Below are positions 47,935 through 60,986 of a DNA stretch of 64,000 nucleotides, in pieces. The stretch comes from Volvox africanus (taxonomy: Eukaryota > Chlorophyta > Chlorophyceae > Chlamydomonadales > Volvocaceae). Both the position numbers and the translations under genes were made by a program. The stretch is from NCBI GenBank assembly GCA_030268105.1, contig BSDZ01000126.1, positions 1-64,000 of the forward strand. Reading direction: 5' to 3'. The number at the start of each line of letters is the position of its first letter. Within the stretch, counting starts at the first letter, position 1. The notes under the pieces are model-generated. The model ran no database searches. It was not told the DNA's origin and saw nothing but the letters and a program-made list of their open reading frames with translations.

Positions 47935-50590
47935 TCGAGCTGGGGCGGTTTTGCAGGAAGTGCACGCACTGATATGTACCTACTACCCTCCTTGCTAGCT
48001 AGCCGGATTGCTAGATGGTCATCTCGAGCCATCGATTTTGTTTGCCAAGTCGTGATGCTTAGCGTTGTTAAACACTGCACCCTTAATCGACGGTGACGTG
48101 GTTATTAAGAAAAGAGGGACTCAAGACACCTAGAGCGGAACTAAAGGCTCTGAGGCCTGATGGTGACCGTGACCATGGCCGTAGTAGCACCAAGGGGCGG
48201 TGACTGGCTGAATAGCGCGGCACTTTACATTACGTATGTTAGGGCTCTCGTGAGAGATGTCGGTGTGGTGGCTTGCAGGTGGCTGCTGCGGCTTAGGCGT
48301 GATGTTAGGCTGGGGTTTGCAGGTTTGGTTAGCTTTCTCATGTACATGTTTGTTTTCGGGCACCCCCAGTTTTGTATGTGGTATTCTGTGTTCTTTTTAT
48401 CGTACCTAAGGCTTCATGCAGTGGAGGGGGAGGGGCTGTGGAGGTTTAAACAGCTGGTGGGCAGTCGGACTTCATCAAGTGGTATTCATAGTCAGTGAGA
48501 CTCCCAACTGCACACATGGTATTTGTGCCTAGCATTTAGTCACTTAGCTATGTGATATTCTGTGTTCTTTTTATCGTACCTAAGGCTTCATGCAGTGGAG
48601 GGGGAGGGGCTGTGGAGGTTTAAACAGCTGGTGGGCAGTCGGACTTCATCAAGTGGTATTCATAGTCAGTGAGACTCCCAACTGCACACATGGTATTTGT
48701 GCCTAGCATTTAGTCACTTAGCTATGTGATATTCTGTGTTCTTTTTATCGTACCTAAGGCTTCATGCAGTGGAGGGGGAGGGGCTGTGGAGGTTTAAACA
48801 GCTGGTGGGCAGTCGGACTTCATCAAGTGGTATTCATAGTCAGTGAGACTCCCAACTGCACACATGGTATTTGTGCCTAGCATTTAGTCACTTAGCTATG
48901 TGATATTCTGTGTTCTTTTTATCGTACCTAAGGCTTCATGCAGTGGAGGGGGAGGGGCTGTGGAGGTTTAAACAGCTGGTGGGCAGTCGGACTTCATCAA
49001 GTGGTATTCATAGTCAGTGAGACTCCCAACTGCACACATGGTATTTGTGCCTAGCATTTAGTCACTTAGCTGTCATAGACCTGATATAGTTTTAGTTGCA
49101 TCGTTTCTTATCTGCCATTCATTAGTGGACCCTAACCAATAGGAGCGTGTCAAATGTGTTTGTTAGTGGATCTGAACCCTAGATGGTTGTCAACTGTTCA
49201 TCATTGGATTCTGACCGATAGGAGCTTGTGAACCGTGTTTGTTAATGGATCTGATTAATGAGCTATTTAACATCCTTCTCAAGTGATTAGGCTGGTGTCA
49301 TAATCTGCCATGACGACATGGCATGTGACCAGTTTATTTACAGGGGACTCTCAACTAGACATGCCTGGGACAGCACAAAGGGGGAGGGCATGCGTGCCTC
49401 TGTGGGCGTGTGTGTGCATATGCGTGTGTGCGCATGCATGTGCTGCAGGCATGTGCAATACCATGGTGTTCGAGCCTCGCAGTTGCTCACGAGTGGACGA
49501 GCAAGCAGCAGGCCTCTCCGTGACACCACATGTAAATCGTGCGATGCCTGGATGACCCTTTTTGAGTGTCTCAGTCTCCCCCTGAAGCAGAACAGAGGGG
49601 TGCTTTTTAGGTGTTACACTGTGGGCGACTTGTTCTGAAAACTTGGGAAGAACTGTTTGGATTTTACTCCGCATGGAGAGCTGTATCTCCATGCAGCGCT
49701 GCACAGCCAAATTGCATTTTACTGCAGCAGGCTCTCACTAAGGTGTATGTATGTTCATACAAGGGTTCAACAATCGTTGGCATTATGACATTATGGTGCC
49801 CCAACTTGGGCGTCCATGCCCATCATGGAGATGGCACCGGAAGGCCTTCGGCGTGCTCCATCTTTATTAATTTCAGGACACGTGATAGTGTACGGCAAGC
49901 TACCGTGGGCCACAGTCCAGTGGTCGCATTATGTAAGGAATTTCAGGACTTTAGATTCCCTACTATGGGGAAGACCAGTACTATACAAGGTGATAACCTT
50001 GCGCTCTTGGGGCCTCCGAACCGGTATTGGTGAAACACACACTTGTGCGGTGTTGATGTCTTTGAGCTTACGCGAGCTCAATTGTACCAATTGAAATTAC
50101 AGTTCAATAGGAGCTCAAGAAATCCTTTGCGATGAACCTACGTAATCTGTTGTTCCAATGTACGGCCCGAAGCCACGAACAGCGGACCGATTATGGTAAT
50201 ACGGGGTTCTTATCGCCACACGGAAGCGCCCCTACATTGCCATTCAAATTACTTTGCTTCAGTGTTACAACCGGATAAAGGAAAGCTGTGAAACCTTCGC
50301 CTTTAGACCTGATTATGCTCCGTCGCTCTACATAACCATAGCCCACCCTGTGTGACCCATTAACATCCTAACTAGTTATTTTAAAACCATTTTCCATAAT
50401 TGCTTTCGAATTCCTTAGAGAGACTCCAAAGAACAGGCTTTGGCCTGTCAACACAACCGTTTGCCTCTAGACAAAACCTTAGTGTCGTTTATTGAGTAAT
50501 ACATCTCAACGATTTGCTTAGCGATAGTGCTTCATTGGACGCTTCGATTACCGGCTCCTTGACCACGACCCGGCTGTCCAGGCGTCAGCC
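47935..50590 (+). other. Intergenic spacer, unit 10
   Basis: This is the long class, with four subrepeats (48382-49071). TACGTATGTT and GATGTCGGTG appear here for the first time. The alternating tract starts at 49406. No supported gene is seen. Confidence 0.7.
48382..49071 (+). repeat. 174-bp subrepeats, four copies (unit 10)
   Basis: Copies begin at 48382, 48556, 48730 and 48904, all with an exact 174-bp period. Confidence 0.96.
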
Positions 50591-53132
50591 ATGATCTCGC
50601 TGTTGGTGAAACTGGGCTTCAAGCCTAAGGATCGTGCTTATGAGAGGATCGACACAATCTCGGACACCAACAGCACCGCTAACGATAATGACAGCGTTAT
50701 GAGCAACAGCAGCTGCCTAAATGGCAAAGCTGTAGAGCAGCCTGCAGGTGGAGTGGTCGTCACTCCTTTGCGTGAACTAATGAAGAAGTTTAGCCGCAAG
50801 TGGATTCCGACAGAAAAGGTGAATTCGTGTTGCTGTCTTTCCTGATGTTCAGTTCTAAGTAAGGCCAACTCCCATCAAGCCTGCCTTTCGTCGTCGTTTA
50901 TGTTTTCTTCGATTCCGTCTTTTTTCGGTCATTCCGTGACATCCCATCCCTTCCACCTTTTCTGTCGCAGCCTCTTCAGCGGTTCGGGAAGCTCGAGGGC
51001 GAAGAATCCTTGACGTTGCAGGAGCGGTTGTCCGCGCGGCGCCTGCAAATAGCTGAGAAGGGGACTCTGCTTAAGGTCCTGCTATCCTGGGTGAGTTTGA
51101 GCTGATCAGGAGTTTGCTCCAGCAGTGGTGATGGGTGTTGAGATGCCTTGGGGGTCGCTTGTCTGACAGTCGCTCGATGTGATTGGGCCATGCGCCGACC
51201 CGCACCGCTTGCTGACTATCGACCAACGTGTCGACCCCCCGTCTTTTGCGTGCGCACAACAGAAGGGCGCGCCCGAGAATCTTCACCAGGCCGGAGCCCA
51301 ACTGGAAGCCCAGCCAGTTCCAGCAGCGCAGCAGGTGGTGGGTCAGACCTGACGCCTGAGGGGGTTCCGGGGAGGAGGTCGCCTTTCTCATACCAGTGCG
51401 CGGCTTGTGCTGCACTGTGTTGGTTGCAAAGTGCCTGCAGGAAAGCGCTTCTCAGGGGAGGCGAATGGGGAACATGGTTTCCGAGGGGAGGGGAGACGGA
51501 CGGAGGGAGTTGCCCGAGGGTGACACGGGGGTGGGCTCATCATACATGTCGTTATTTTGTCGTCGTTCAGATGTCGCCGAAACTAATTTGTGTACATGCG
51601 CTTGTGTTTGGACGTCCAATACCCCCTCGGAAACACATCAAGATGCTTTCCGTGATGCAGATGTTCCATGTCTACGCACGTAAACGGTGCACTAACTGAT
51701 GAAAAGCTTTTTTGTGTGTCTCGTTCTCTGCCAGCAGGAGCCGCAGCTGGAGAGTGAGGAGAACAACGTGCAGCAATGCGCGGGTGGCGTGATGGCCCCG
51801 TCGGGGTTGGCGGGAGCAGCGGCGGCCATTGAGCTAGCATATCAGCGGTAGGTGCAGTGTATAACTAGGTGTACGGCGGAGTGACGTGGTAGTGCGTGGC
51901 GGTCTGAGTACGTGGCGGCAAATGCATGAAGGAGTACGTGTTTCGGATGTGCGACTTCCTGTTTACCCGAAACCCACAATGCTGGGATCTCTTGCTTACA
52001 CCTGCAACCCCACCCATGCCTTTTCCATACAGGTTGGACGAGACCACCGAAGCTGAGGGCTTCGAGGGCTTCCAAGTCCAGGTGCGTGGGCAAGAAGTCA
52101 TCGAAGCAACATAGTCTTATGTATACAAAACCCGACAACTGCTGGATGTTCGCTCTTTTATCTGCAGGTGTCAGATTTGATTTCGCAACTCGAGAAGCTG
52201 AGGTCGGGGGCCGCCATGATGGAGGCCAGGAAGGGGGGCCTTTCCGGGGCCTCTACAGACCTGCAGGGCAGCAGCATCACTGCCAAATTTGCCATCATCC
52301 CTGCCGCCAGCTGTCCTGCTATGGGCGCCACGAGTCCGCCTTCTGCAGTCGAAGTCGCAGATGCTGGTGCCGCTTCCATTTTCATCAACAAGGCTGCGCA
52401 GCAACCCCAGGAGTTGTACCAACCCCTGGAGCTCACGCAGCCACCAAAACCGCACCCGAAAACCCCAGAGCGGCGTCTGCCCCCTGAGGCACGGAACTGG
52501 GGTCTGCAGGACTGCCGGTCCTGGGCGGGGGAGCAGCATTGGTCGTCCTGGGCGGAGGTTCAGGCGTTTACCAAGACGCTTGAGCCGACCCTGGCAGAAG
52601 CCATTCGTGAAGCAAGTAAGTCTGGTGGTGTGCACGTCGCGCTCCATCTCATGCTAGCTAGGTGCATGGTTGTCATTGAGGGGTTGTCATTGTGTGAGGG
52701 GTTGTGAAAAGACACCCCTGAGTCTAGGTCTGCTGACTGGTTTGGCTCCCAAGTATCCTGTTCTATCTGCTGACTCAGCAGGCAGTGGGCCTTGCCACCT
52801 GCTGTCTGCCTGCACATCTAAGCGCAGCCCACCTTACATTAATTGATTTCTGGCACAGAGACGTTCGCTCTCCCCCACACACTTTGCCCTCTTTAGGCCT
52901 CGAGCACAATCCACTTGTTGCCTTCGGGAAGGAGCAGGCGGCAGCTCCAGCAATTTCCTATGTGCAGCTCAAGCTGATGGAGCTTTGTGGCTCCAATCGT
53001 TGGGGGACGGCGTCCATCAAGGCCGCCTCGCTTGAGGGGCCCCGCAAGAGGCGCCCTTTCTTGGCGGCCTTCCTAAGGGCTGCCAAGGGAATCACAGAGC
53101 CGTGTGTTCAGCGTGGGGGCATTCGGCTCTGA
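50591..53132 (+). CDS. Spliced 420-residue array protein, intact copy
   Basis: Exons are 50591-50818, 50971-51090, 51263-51334, 51738-51847, 52033-52081, 52168-52615 and 52897-53132. The predicted protein is identical to that of the other intact copies. It differs from its neighbours by CATTAATTG instead of CATGAATTG in intron 6 near 52838. Confidence 0.75.
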
Positions 53133-55788
53133 TCGAGCTGGGGCGGTTTTGCAGGAAGTGCACGCACTGATATGTACCTACTACCCTCCTTGCTAGCTAG
53201 CCGGATTGCTAGATGGTCATCTCGAGCCATCGATTTTGTTTGCCAAGTCGTGATGCTTAGCGTTGTTAAACACTGCACCCTTAATCGACGGTGACGTGGT
53301 TATTAAGAAAAGAGGGACTCAAGACACCTAGAGCGGAACTAAAGGCTCTGAGGCCTGATGGTGACCGTGACCATGGCCGTAGTAGCACCAAGGGGCGGTG
53401 ACTGGCTGAATAGCGCGGCACTTTACATTACGTATGTTAGGGCTCTCGTGAGAGATGTCGGTGTGGTGGCTTGCAGGTGGCTGCTGCGGCTTAGGCGTGA
53501 TGTTAGGCTGGGGTTTGCAGGTTTGGTTAGCTTTCTCATGTACATGTTTGTTTTCGGGCACCCCCAGTTTTGTATGTGGTATTCTGTGTTCTTTTTATCG
53601 TACCTAAGGCTTCATGCAGTGGAGGGGGAGGGGCTGTGGAGGTTTAAACAGCTGGTGGGCAGTCGGACTTCATCAAGTGGTATTCATAGTCAGTGAGACT
53701 CCCAACTGCACACATGGTATTTGTGCCTAGCATTTAGTCACTTAGCTATGTGATATTCTGTGTTCTTTTTATCGTACCTAAGGCTTCATGCAGTGGAGGG
53801 GGAGGGGCTGTGGAGGTTTAAACAGCTGGTGGGCAGTCGGACTTCATCAAGTGGTATTCATAGTCAGTGAGACTCCCAACTGCACACATGGTATTTGTGC
53901 CTAGCATTTAGTCACTTAGCTATGTGATATTCTGTGTTCTTTTTATCGTACCTAAGGCTTCATGCAGTGGAGGGGGAGGGGCTGTGGAGGTTTAAACAGC
54001 TGGTGGGCAGTCCGACTTCATCAAGTGGTATTCATAGTCAGTGAGACTCCCAACTGCACACATGGTATTTGTGCCTAGCATTTAGTCACTTAGCTATGTG
54101 ATATTCTGTGTTCTTTTTATCGTACCTAAGGCTTCATGCAGTGGAGGGGGAGGGGCTGTGGAGGTTTAAACAGCTGGTGGGCAGTCGGACTTCATCAAGT
54201 GGTATTCATAGTCAGTGAGACTCCCAACTGCACACATGGTATTTGTGCCTAGCATTTAGTCACTTAGCTGTCATAGACCTGATATAGTTTTAGTTGCATC
54301 GTTTCTTATCTGCCATTCATTAGTGGACCCTAACCAATAGGAGCGTGTCAAATGTGTTTGTTAGTGGATCTGAACCCTAGATGGTTGTCAACTGTTCATC
54401 ATTGGATTCTATCCGATAGGAGCTTGTGAACCGTGTTTGTTAATGGATCTGATTAATGAGCTATTTAACATCCTTCTCAAGTGATTAGGCTGGTGTCATA
54501 ATCTGCCATGACGACATGGCATGTGACCAGTTTATTTACAGGGGACTCTCAACTAGACATGCCTGGGACAGCACAAAGGGGGAGGGCATGCGTGCCTCTG
54601 TGGGCGTGTGTGTGCATATGCGTGTGTGCGCATGCATGTGCTGCAGGCATGTGCAATACCATGGTGTTCGAGCCTCGCAGTTGCTCACGAGTGGACGAGC
54701 AAGCAGCAGGCCTCTCCGTGACACCACATGTAAATCGTGCGATGCCTGGATGACCCTTTTTGAGTGTCTCAGTCTCCCCCTGAAGCAGAACAGAGGGGTG
54801 CTTTTTAGGTGTTACACTGTGGGCGACTTGTTCTGAAAACTTGGGAAGAACTGTTTGGATTTTACTCCGCATGGAGAGCTGTATCTCCATGCAGCGCTGC
54901 ACAGCCAAATTGCATTTTACTGCAGCAGGCTCTCACTAAGGTGTATGTATGTTCATACAAGGGTTCAACAATCGTTGGCATTATGACATTATGGTGCCCC
55001 AACTTGGGCGTCCATGCCCATCATGGAGATGGCACCGGAAGGCCTTCGGCGTGCTCCATCTTTATTAATTTCAGGACACGTGATAGTGTACGGCAAGCTA
55101 CCGTGGGCCACAGTCCAGTGGTCGCATTATGTAAGGAATTTCAGGACTTTAGATTCCCTACTATGGGGAAGACCAGTACTATACAAGGTGATAACCTTGC
55201 GCTCTTGGGGCCTCCGAACCGGTATTGGTGAAACACACACTTGTGCGGTGTTGATGTCTTTGAGCTTACGCGAGCTCAATTGTACCAATTGAAATTACAG
55301 TTCAATAGGAGCTCAAGAAATCCTTTGCGATGAACCTACGTAATCTGTTGTTCCAATGTACGGCCCGAAGCCACGAACAGCGGACCGATTATGGTAATAC
55401 GGGGTTCTTATCGCCACACGGAAGCGCCCCTACATTGCCATTCAAATTACTTTGCTTCAGTGTTACAACCGGATAAAGGAAAGCTGTGAAACCTTCGCCT
55501 TTAGACCTGATTATGCTCCGTCGCTCTACATAACCATAGCCCACCCTGTGTGACCCATTAACATCCTAACTAGTTATTTTAAAACCATTTTCCATAATTG
55601 CTTTCGAATTCCTTAGAGAGACTCCAAAGAACAGGCTTTGGCCTGTCAACACAACCGTTTGCCTCTAGACAAAACCTTAGTGTCGTTTATTGAGTAATAC
55701 ATCTCAACGATTTGCTTAGCGATAGTGCTTCATTGGACGCTTCGATTACCGGCTCCTTGACCACGACCCGGCTGTCCAGGCGTCAGCC
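53133..55788 (+). other. Intergenic spacer, unit 11
   Basis: This is the long class, with four subrepeats (53580-54269), the third with the private GCAGTCCGAC state. The alternating tract starts at 54604. It has GCATCGTTTC but TCTATCCG. No supported gene is seen. Confidence 0.7.
53580..54269 (+). repeat. 174-bp subrepeats, four copies (unit 11)
   Basis: Copies begin at 53580, 53754, 53928 and 54102. The third carries GCAGTCCGAC in place of GCAGTCGGAC. Confidence 0.96.
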
Positions 55789-58330
55789 ATGATCTCGCTG
55801 TTGGTGAAACTGGGCTTCAAGCCTAAGGATCGTGCTTATGAGAGGATCGACACAATCTCGGACACCAACAGCACCGCTAACGATAATGACAGCGTTATGA
55901 GCAACAGCAGCTGCCTAAATGGCAAAGCTGTAGAGCAGCCTGCAGGTGGAGTGGTCGTCACTCCTTTGCGTGAACTAATGAAGAAGTTTAGCCGCAAGTG
56001 GATTCCGACAGAAAAGGTGAATTCGTGTTGCTGTCTTTCCTGATGTTCAGTTCTAAGTAAGGCCAACTCCCATCAAGCCTGCCTTTCGTCGTCGTTTATG
56101 TTTTCTTCGATTCCGTCTTTTTTCGGTCATTCCGTGACATCCCATCCCTTCCACCTTTTCTGTCGCAGCCTCTTCAGCGGTTCGGGAAGCTCGAGGGCGA
56201 AGAATCCTTGACGTTGCAGGAGCGGTTGTCCGCGCGGCGCCTGCAAATAGCTGAGAAGGGGACTCTGCTTAAGGTCCTGCTATCCTGGGTGAGTTTGAGC
56301 TGATCAGGAGTTTGCTCCAGCAGTGGTGATGGGTGTTGAGATGCCTTGGGGGTCGCTTGTCTGACAGTCGCTCGATGTGATTGGGCCATGCGCCGACCCG
56401 CACCGCTTGCTGACTATCGACCAACGTGTCGACCCCCCGTCTTTTGCGTGCGCACAACAGAAGGGCGCGCCCGAGAATCTTCACCAGGCCGGAGCCCAAC
56501 TGGAAGCCCAGCCAGTTCCAGCAGCGCAGCAGGTGGTGGGTCAGACCTGACGCCTGAGGGGGTTCCGGGGAGGAGGTCGCCTTTCTCATACCAGTGCGCG
56601 GCTTGTGCTGCACTGTGTTGGTTGCAAAGTGCCTGCAGGAAAGCGCTTCTCAGGGGAGGCGAATGGGGAACATGGTTTCCGAGGGGAGGGGAGACGGACG
56701 GAGGGAGTTGCCCGAGGGTGACACGGGGGTGGGCTCATCATACATGTCGTTATTTTGTCGTCGTTCAGATGTCGCCGAAACTAATTTGTGTACATGCGCT
56801 TGTGTTTGGACGTCCAATACCCCCTCGGAAACACATCAAGATGCTTTCCGTGATGCAGATGTTCCATGTCTACGCACGTAAACGGTGCACTAACTGATGA
56901 AAAGCTTTTTTGTGTGTCTCGTTCTCTGCCAGCAGGAGCCGCAGCTGGAGAGTGAGGAGAACAACGTGCAGCAATGCGCGGGTGGCGTGATGGCCCCGTC
57001 GGGGTTGGCGGGAGCAGCGGCGGCCATTGAGCTAGCATATCAGCGGTAGGTGCAGTGTATAACTAGGTGTACGGCGGAGTGACGTGGTAGTGCGTGGCGG
57101 TCTGAGTACGTGGCGGCAAATGCATGAAGGAGTACGTGTTTCGGATGTGCGACTTCCTGTTTACCCGAAACCCACAATGCTGGGATCTCTTGCTTACACC
57201 TGCAACCCCACCCATGCCTTTTCCATACAGGTTGGACGAGACCACCGAAGCTGAGGGCTTCGAGGGCTTCCAAGTCCAGGTGCGTGGGCAAGAAGTCATC
57301 GAAGCAACATAGTCTTATGTATACAAAACCCGACAACTGCTGGATGTTCGCTCTTTTATCTGCAGGTGTCAGATTTGATTTCGCAACTCGAGAAGCTGAG
57401 GTCGGGGGCCGCCATGATGGAGGCCAGGAAGGGGGGCCTTTCCGGGGCCTCTACAGACCTGCAGGGCAGCAGCATCACTGCCAAATTTGCCATCATCCCT
57501 GCCGCCAGCTGTCCTGCTATGGGCGCCACGAGTCCGCCTTCTGCAGTCGAAGTCGCAGATGCTGGTGCCGCTTCCATTTTCATCAACAAGGCTGCGCAGC
57601 AACCCCAGGAGTTGTACCAACCCCTGGAGCTCACGCAGCCACCAAAACCGCACCCGAAAACCCCAGAGCGGCGTCTGCCCCCTGAGGCACGGAACTGGGG
57701 TCTGCAGGACTGCCGGTCCTGGGCGGGGGAGCAGCATTGGTCGTCCTGGGCGGAGGTTCAGGCGTTTACCAAGACGCTTGAGCCGACCCTGGCAGAAGCC
57801 ATTCGTGAAGCAAGTAAGTCTGGTGGTGTGCACGTCGCGCTCCATCTCATGCTAGCTAGGTGCATGGTTGTCATTGAGGGGTTGTCATTGTGTGAGGGGT
57901 TGTGAAAAGACACCCCTGAGTCTAGGTCTGCTGACTGGTTTGGCTCCCAAGTATCCTGTTCTATCTGCTGACTCAGCAGGCAGTGGGCCTTGCCACCTGC
58001 TGTCTGCCTGCACATCTAAGCGCAGCCCACCTTACATGAATTGATTTCTGGCACAGAGACGTTCGCTCTCCCCCACACACTTTGCCCTCTTTAGGCCTCG
58101 AGCACAATCCACTTGTTGCCTTCGGGAAGGAGCAGGCGGCAGCTCCAGCAATTTCCTATGTGCAGCTCAAGCTGATGGAGCTTTGTGGCTCCAATCGTTG
58201 GGGGACGGCGTCCATCAAGGCCGCCTCGCTTGAGGGGCCCCGCAAGAGGCGCCCTTTCTTGGCGGCCTTCCTAAGGGCTGCCAAGGGAATCACAGAGCCG
58301 TGTGTTCAGCGTGGGGGCATTCGGCTCTGA
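55789..58330 (+). CDS. Spliced 420-residue array protein, intact copy
   Basis: Exons are 55789-56016, 56169-56288, 56461-56532, 56936-57045, 57231-57279, 57366-57813 and 58095-58330. The predicted protein is identical to that of the other intact copies. It has the long intron-3 allele and CATGAATTG in intron 6. Confidence 0.75.
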
Positions 58331-60986
58331 TCGAGCTGGGGCGGTTTTGCAGGAAGTGCACGCACTGATATGTACCTACTACCCTCCTTGCTAGCTAGCC
58401 GGATTGCTAGATGGTCATCTCGAGCCATCGATTTTGTTTGCCAAGTCGTGATGCTTAGCGTTGTTAAACACTGCACCCTTAATCGACGGTGACGTGGTTA
58501 TTAAGAAAAGAGGGACTCAAGACACCTAGAGCGGAACTAAAGGCTCTGAGGCCTGATGGTGACCGTGACCATGGCCGTAGTAGCACCAAGGGGCGGTGAC
58601 TGGCTGAATAGCGCGGCACTTTACATTACGTATGTTAGGGCTCTCGTGAGAGATGTCGGTGTGGTGGCTTGCAGGTGGCTGCTGCGGCTTAGGCGTGATG
58701 TTAGGCTGGGGTTTGCAGGTTTGGTTAGCTTTCTCATGTACATGTTTGTTTTCGGGCACCCCCAGTTTTGTATGTGGTATTCTGTGTTCTTTTTATCGTA
58801 CCTAAGGCTTCATGCAGTGGAGGGGGAGGGGCTGTGGAGGTTTAAACAGCTGGTGGGCAGTCGGACTTCATCAAGTGGTATTCATAGTCAGTGAGACTCC
58901 CAACTGCACACATGGTATTTGTGCCTAGCATTTAGTCACTTAGCTATGTGATATTCTGTGTTCTTTTTATCGTACCTAAGGCTTCATGCAGTGGAGGGGG
59001 AGGGGCTGTGGAGGTTTAAACAGCTGGTGGGCAGTCGGACTTCATCAAGTGGTATTCATAGTCAGTGAGACTCCCAACTGCACACATGGTATTTGTGCCT
59101 AGCATTTAGTCACTTAGCTATGTGATATTCTGTGTTCTTTTTATCGTACCTAAGGCTTCATGCAGTGGAGGGGGAGGGGCTGTGGAGGTTTAAACAGCTG
59201 GTGGGCAGTCCGACTTCATCAAGTGGTATTCATAGTCAGTGAGACTCCCAACTGCACACATGGTATTTGTGCCTAGCATTTAGTCACTTAGCTATGTGAT
59301 ATTCTGTGTTCTTTTTATCGTACCTAAGGCTTCATGCAGTGGAGGGGGAGGGGCTGTGGAGGTTTAAACAGCTGGTGGGCAGTCGGACTTCATCAAGTGG
59401 TATTCATAGTCAGTGAGACTCCCAACTGCACACATGGTATTTGTGCCTAGCATTTAGTCACTTAGCTGTCATAGACCTGATATAGTTTTAGTTGCATCGT
59501 TTCTTATCTGCCATTCATTAGTGGACCCTAACCAATAGGAGCGTGTCAAATGTGTTTGTTAGTGGATCTGAACCCTAGATGGTTGTCAACTGTTCATCAT
59601 TGGATTCTATCCGATAGGAGCTTGTGAACCGTGTTTGTTAATGGATCTGATTAATGAGCTATTTAACATCCTTCTCAAGTGATTAGGCTGGTGTCATAAT
59701 CTGCCATGACGACATGGCATGTGACCAGTTTATTTACAGGGGACTCTCAACTAGACATGCCTGGGACAGCACAAAGGGGGAGGGCATGCGTGCCTCTGTG
59801 GGCGTGTGTGTGCATATGCGTGTGTGCGCATGCATGTGCTGCAGGCATGTGCAATACCATGGTGTTCGAGCCTCGCAGTTGCTCACGAGTGGACGAGCAA
59901 GCAGCAGGCCTCTCCGTGACACCACATGTAAATCGTGCGATGCCTGGATGACCCTTTTTGAGTGTCTCAGTCTCCCCCTGAAGCAGAACAGAGGGGTGCT
60001 TTTTAGGTGTTACACTGTGGGCGACTTGTTCTGAAAACTTGGGAAGAACTGTTTGGATTTTACTCCGCATGGAGAGCTGTATCTCCATGCAGCGCTGCAC
60101 AGCCAAATTGCATTTTACTGCAGCAGGCTCTCACTAAGGTGTATGTATGTTCATACAAGGGTTCAACAATCGTTGGCATTATGACATTATGGTGCCCCAA
60201 CTTGGGCGTCCATGCCCATCATGGAGATGGCACCGGAAGGCCTTCGGCGTGCTCCATCTTTATTAATTTCAGGACACGTGATAGTGTACGGCAAGCTACC
60301 GTGGGCCACAGTCCAGTGGTCGCATTATGTAAGGAATTTCAGGACTTTAGATTCCCTACTATGGGGAAGACCAGTACTATACAAGGTGATAACCTTGCGC
60401 TCTTGGGGCCTCCGAACCGGTATTGGTGAAACACACACTTGTGCGGTGTTGATGTCTTTGAGCTTACGCGAGCTCAATTGTACCAATTGAAATTACAGTT
60501 CAATAGGAGCTCAAGAAATCCTTTGCGATGAACCTACGTAATCTGTTGTTCCAATGTACGGCCCGAAGCCACGAACAGCGGACCGATTATGGTAATACGG
60601 GGTTCTTATCGCCACACGGAAGCGCCCCTACATTGCCATTCAAATTACTTTGCTTCAGTGTTACAACCGGATAAAGGAAAGCTGTGAAACCTTCGCCTTT
60701 AGACCTGATTATGCTCCGTCGCTCTACATAACCATAGCCCACCCTGTGTGACCCATTAACATCCTAACTAGTTATTTTAAAACCATTTTCCATAATTGCT
60801 TTCGAATTCCTTAGAGAGACTCCAAAGAACAGGCTTTGGCCTGTCAACACAACCGTTTGCCTCTAGACAAAACCTTAGTGTCGTTTATTGAGTAATACAT
60901 CTCAACGATTTGCTTAGCGATAGTGCTTCATTGGACGCTTCGATTACCGGCTCCTTGACCACGACCCGGCTGTCCAGGCGTCAGCC
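58331..60986 (+). other. Intergenic spacer, unit 12
   Basis: This is the long class, with four subrepeats (58778-59467), sharing GCAGTCCGAC and TCTATCCG with unit 11. The alternating tract starts at 59802. No supported gene is seen. Confidence 0.7.
58778..59467 (+). repeat. 174-bp subrepeats, four copies (unit 12)
   Basis: Copies begin at 58778, 58952, 59126 and 59300. The third carries GCAGTCCGAC, as in unit 11. Confidence 0.96.

Larger units (their letters stand above)
46251..51448 (+). repeat. Array unit 10
   Basis: This 5198-bp unit has four 174-bp subrepeats. It is the first unit with TACGTATGTT and with the one-base deletion GATGTCGGTG, both after the gene near 48235-48265. It keeps TCTGACCG in the spacer. 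Confidence 0.96.
51449..56646 (+). repeat. Array unit 11
   Basis: This 5198-bp unit has four 174-bp subrepeats. The third subrepeat carries GCAGTCCGAC (near 54010), shared only with unit 12. It has returned to TCTATCCG in the spacer while keeping GCATCGTTTC. Confidence 0.96.
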
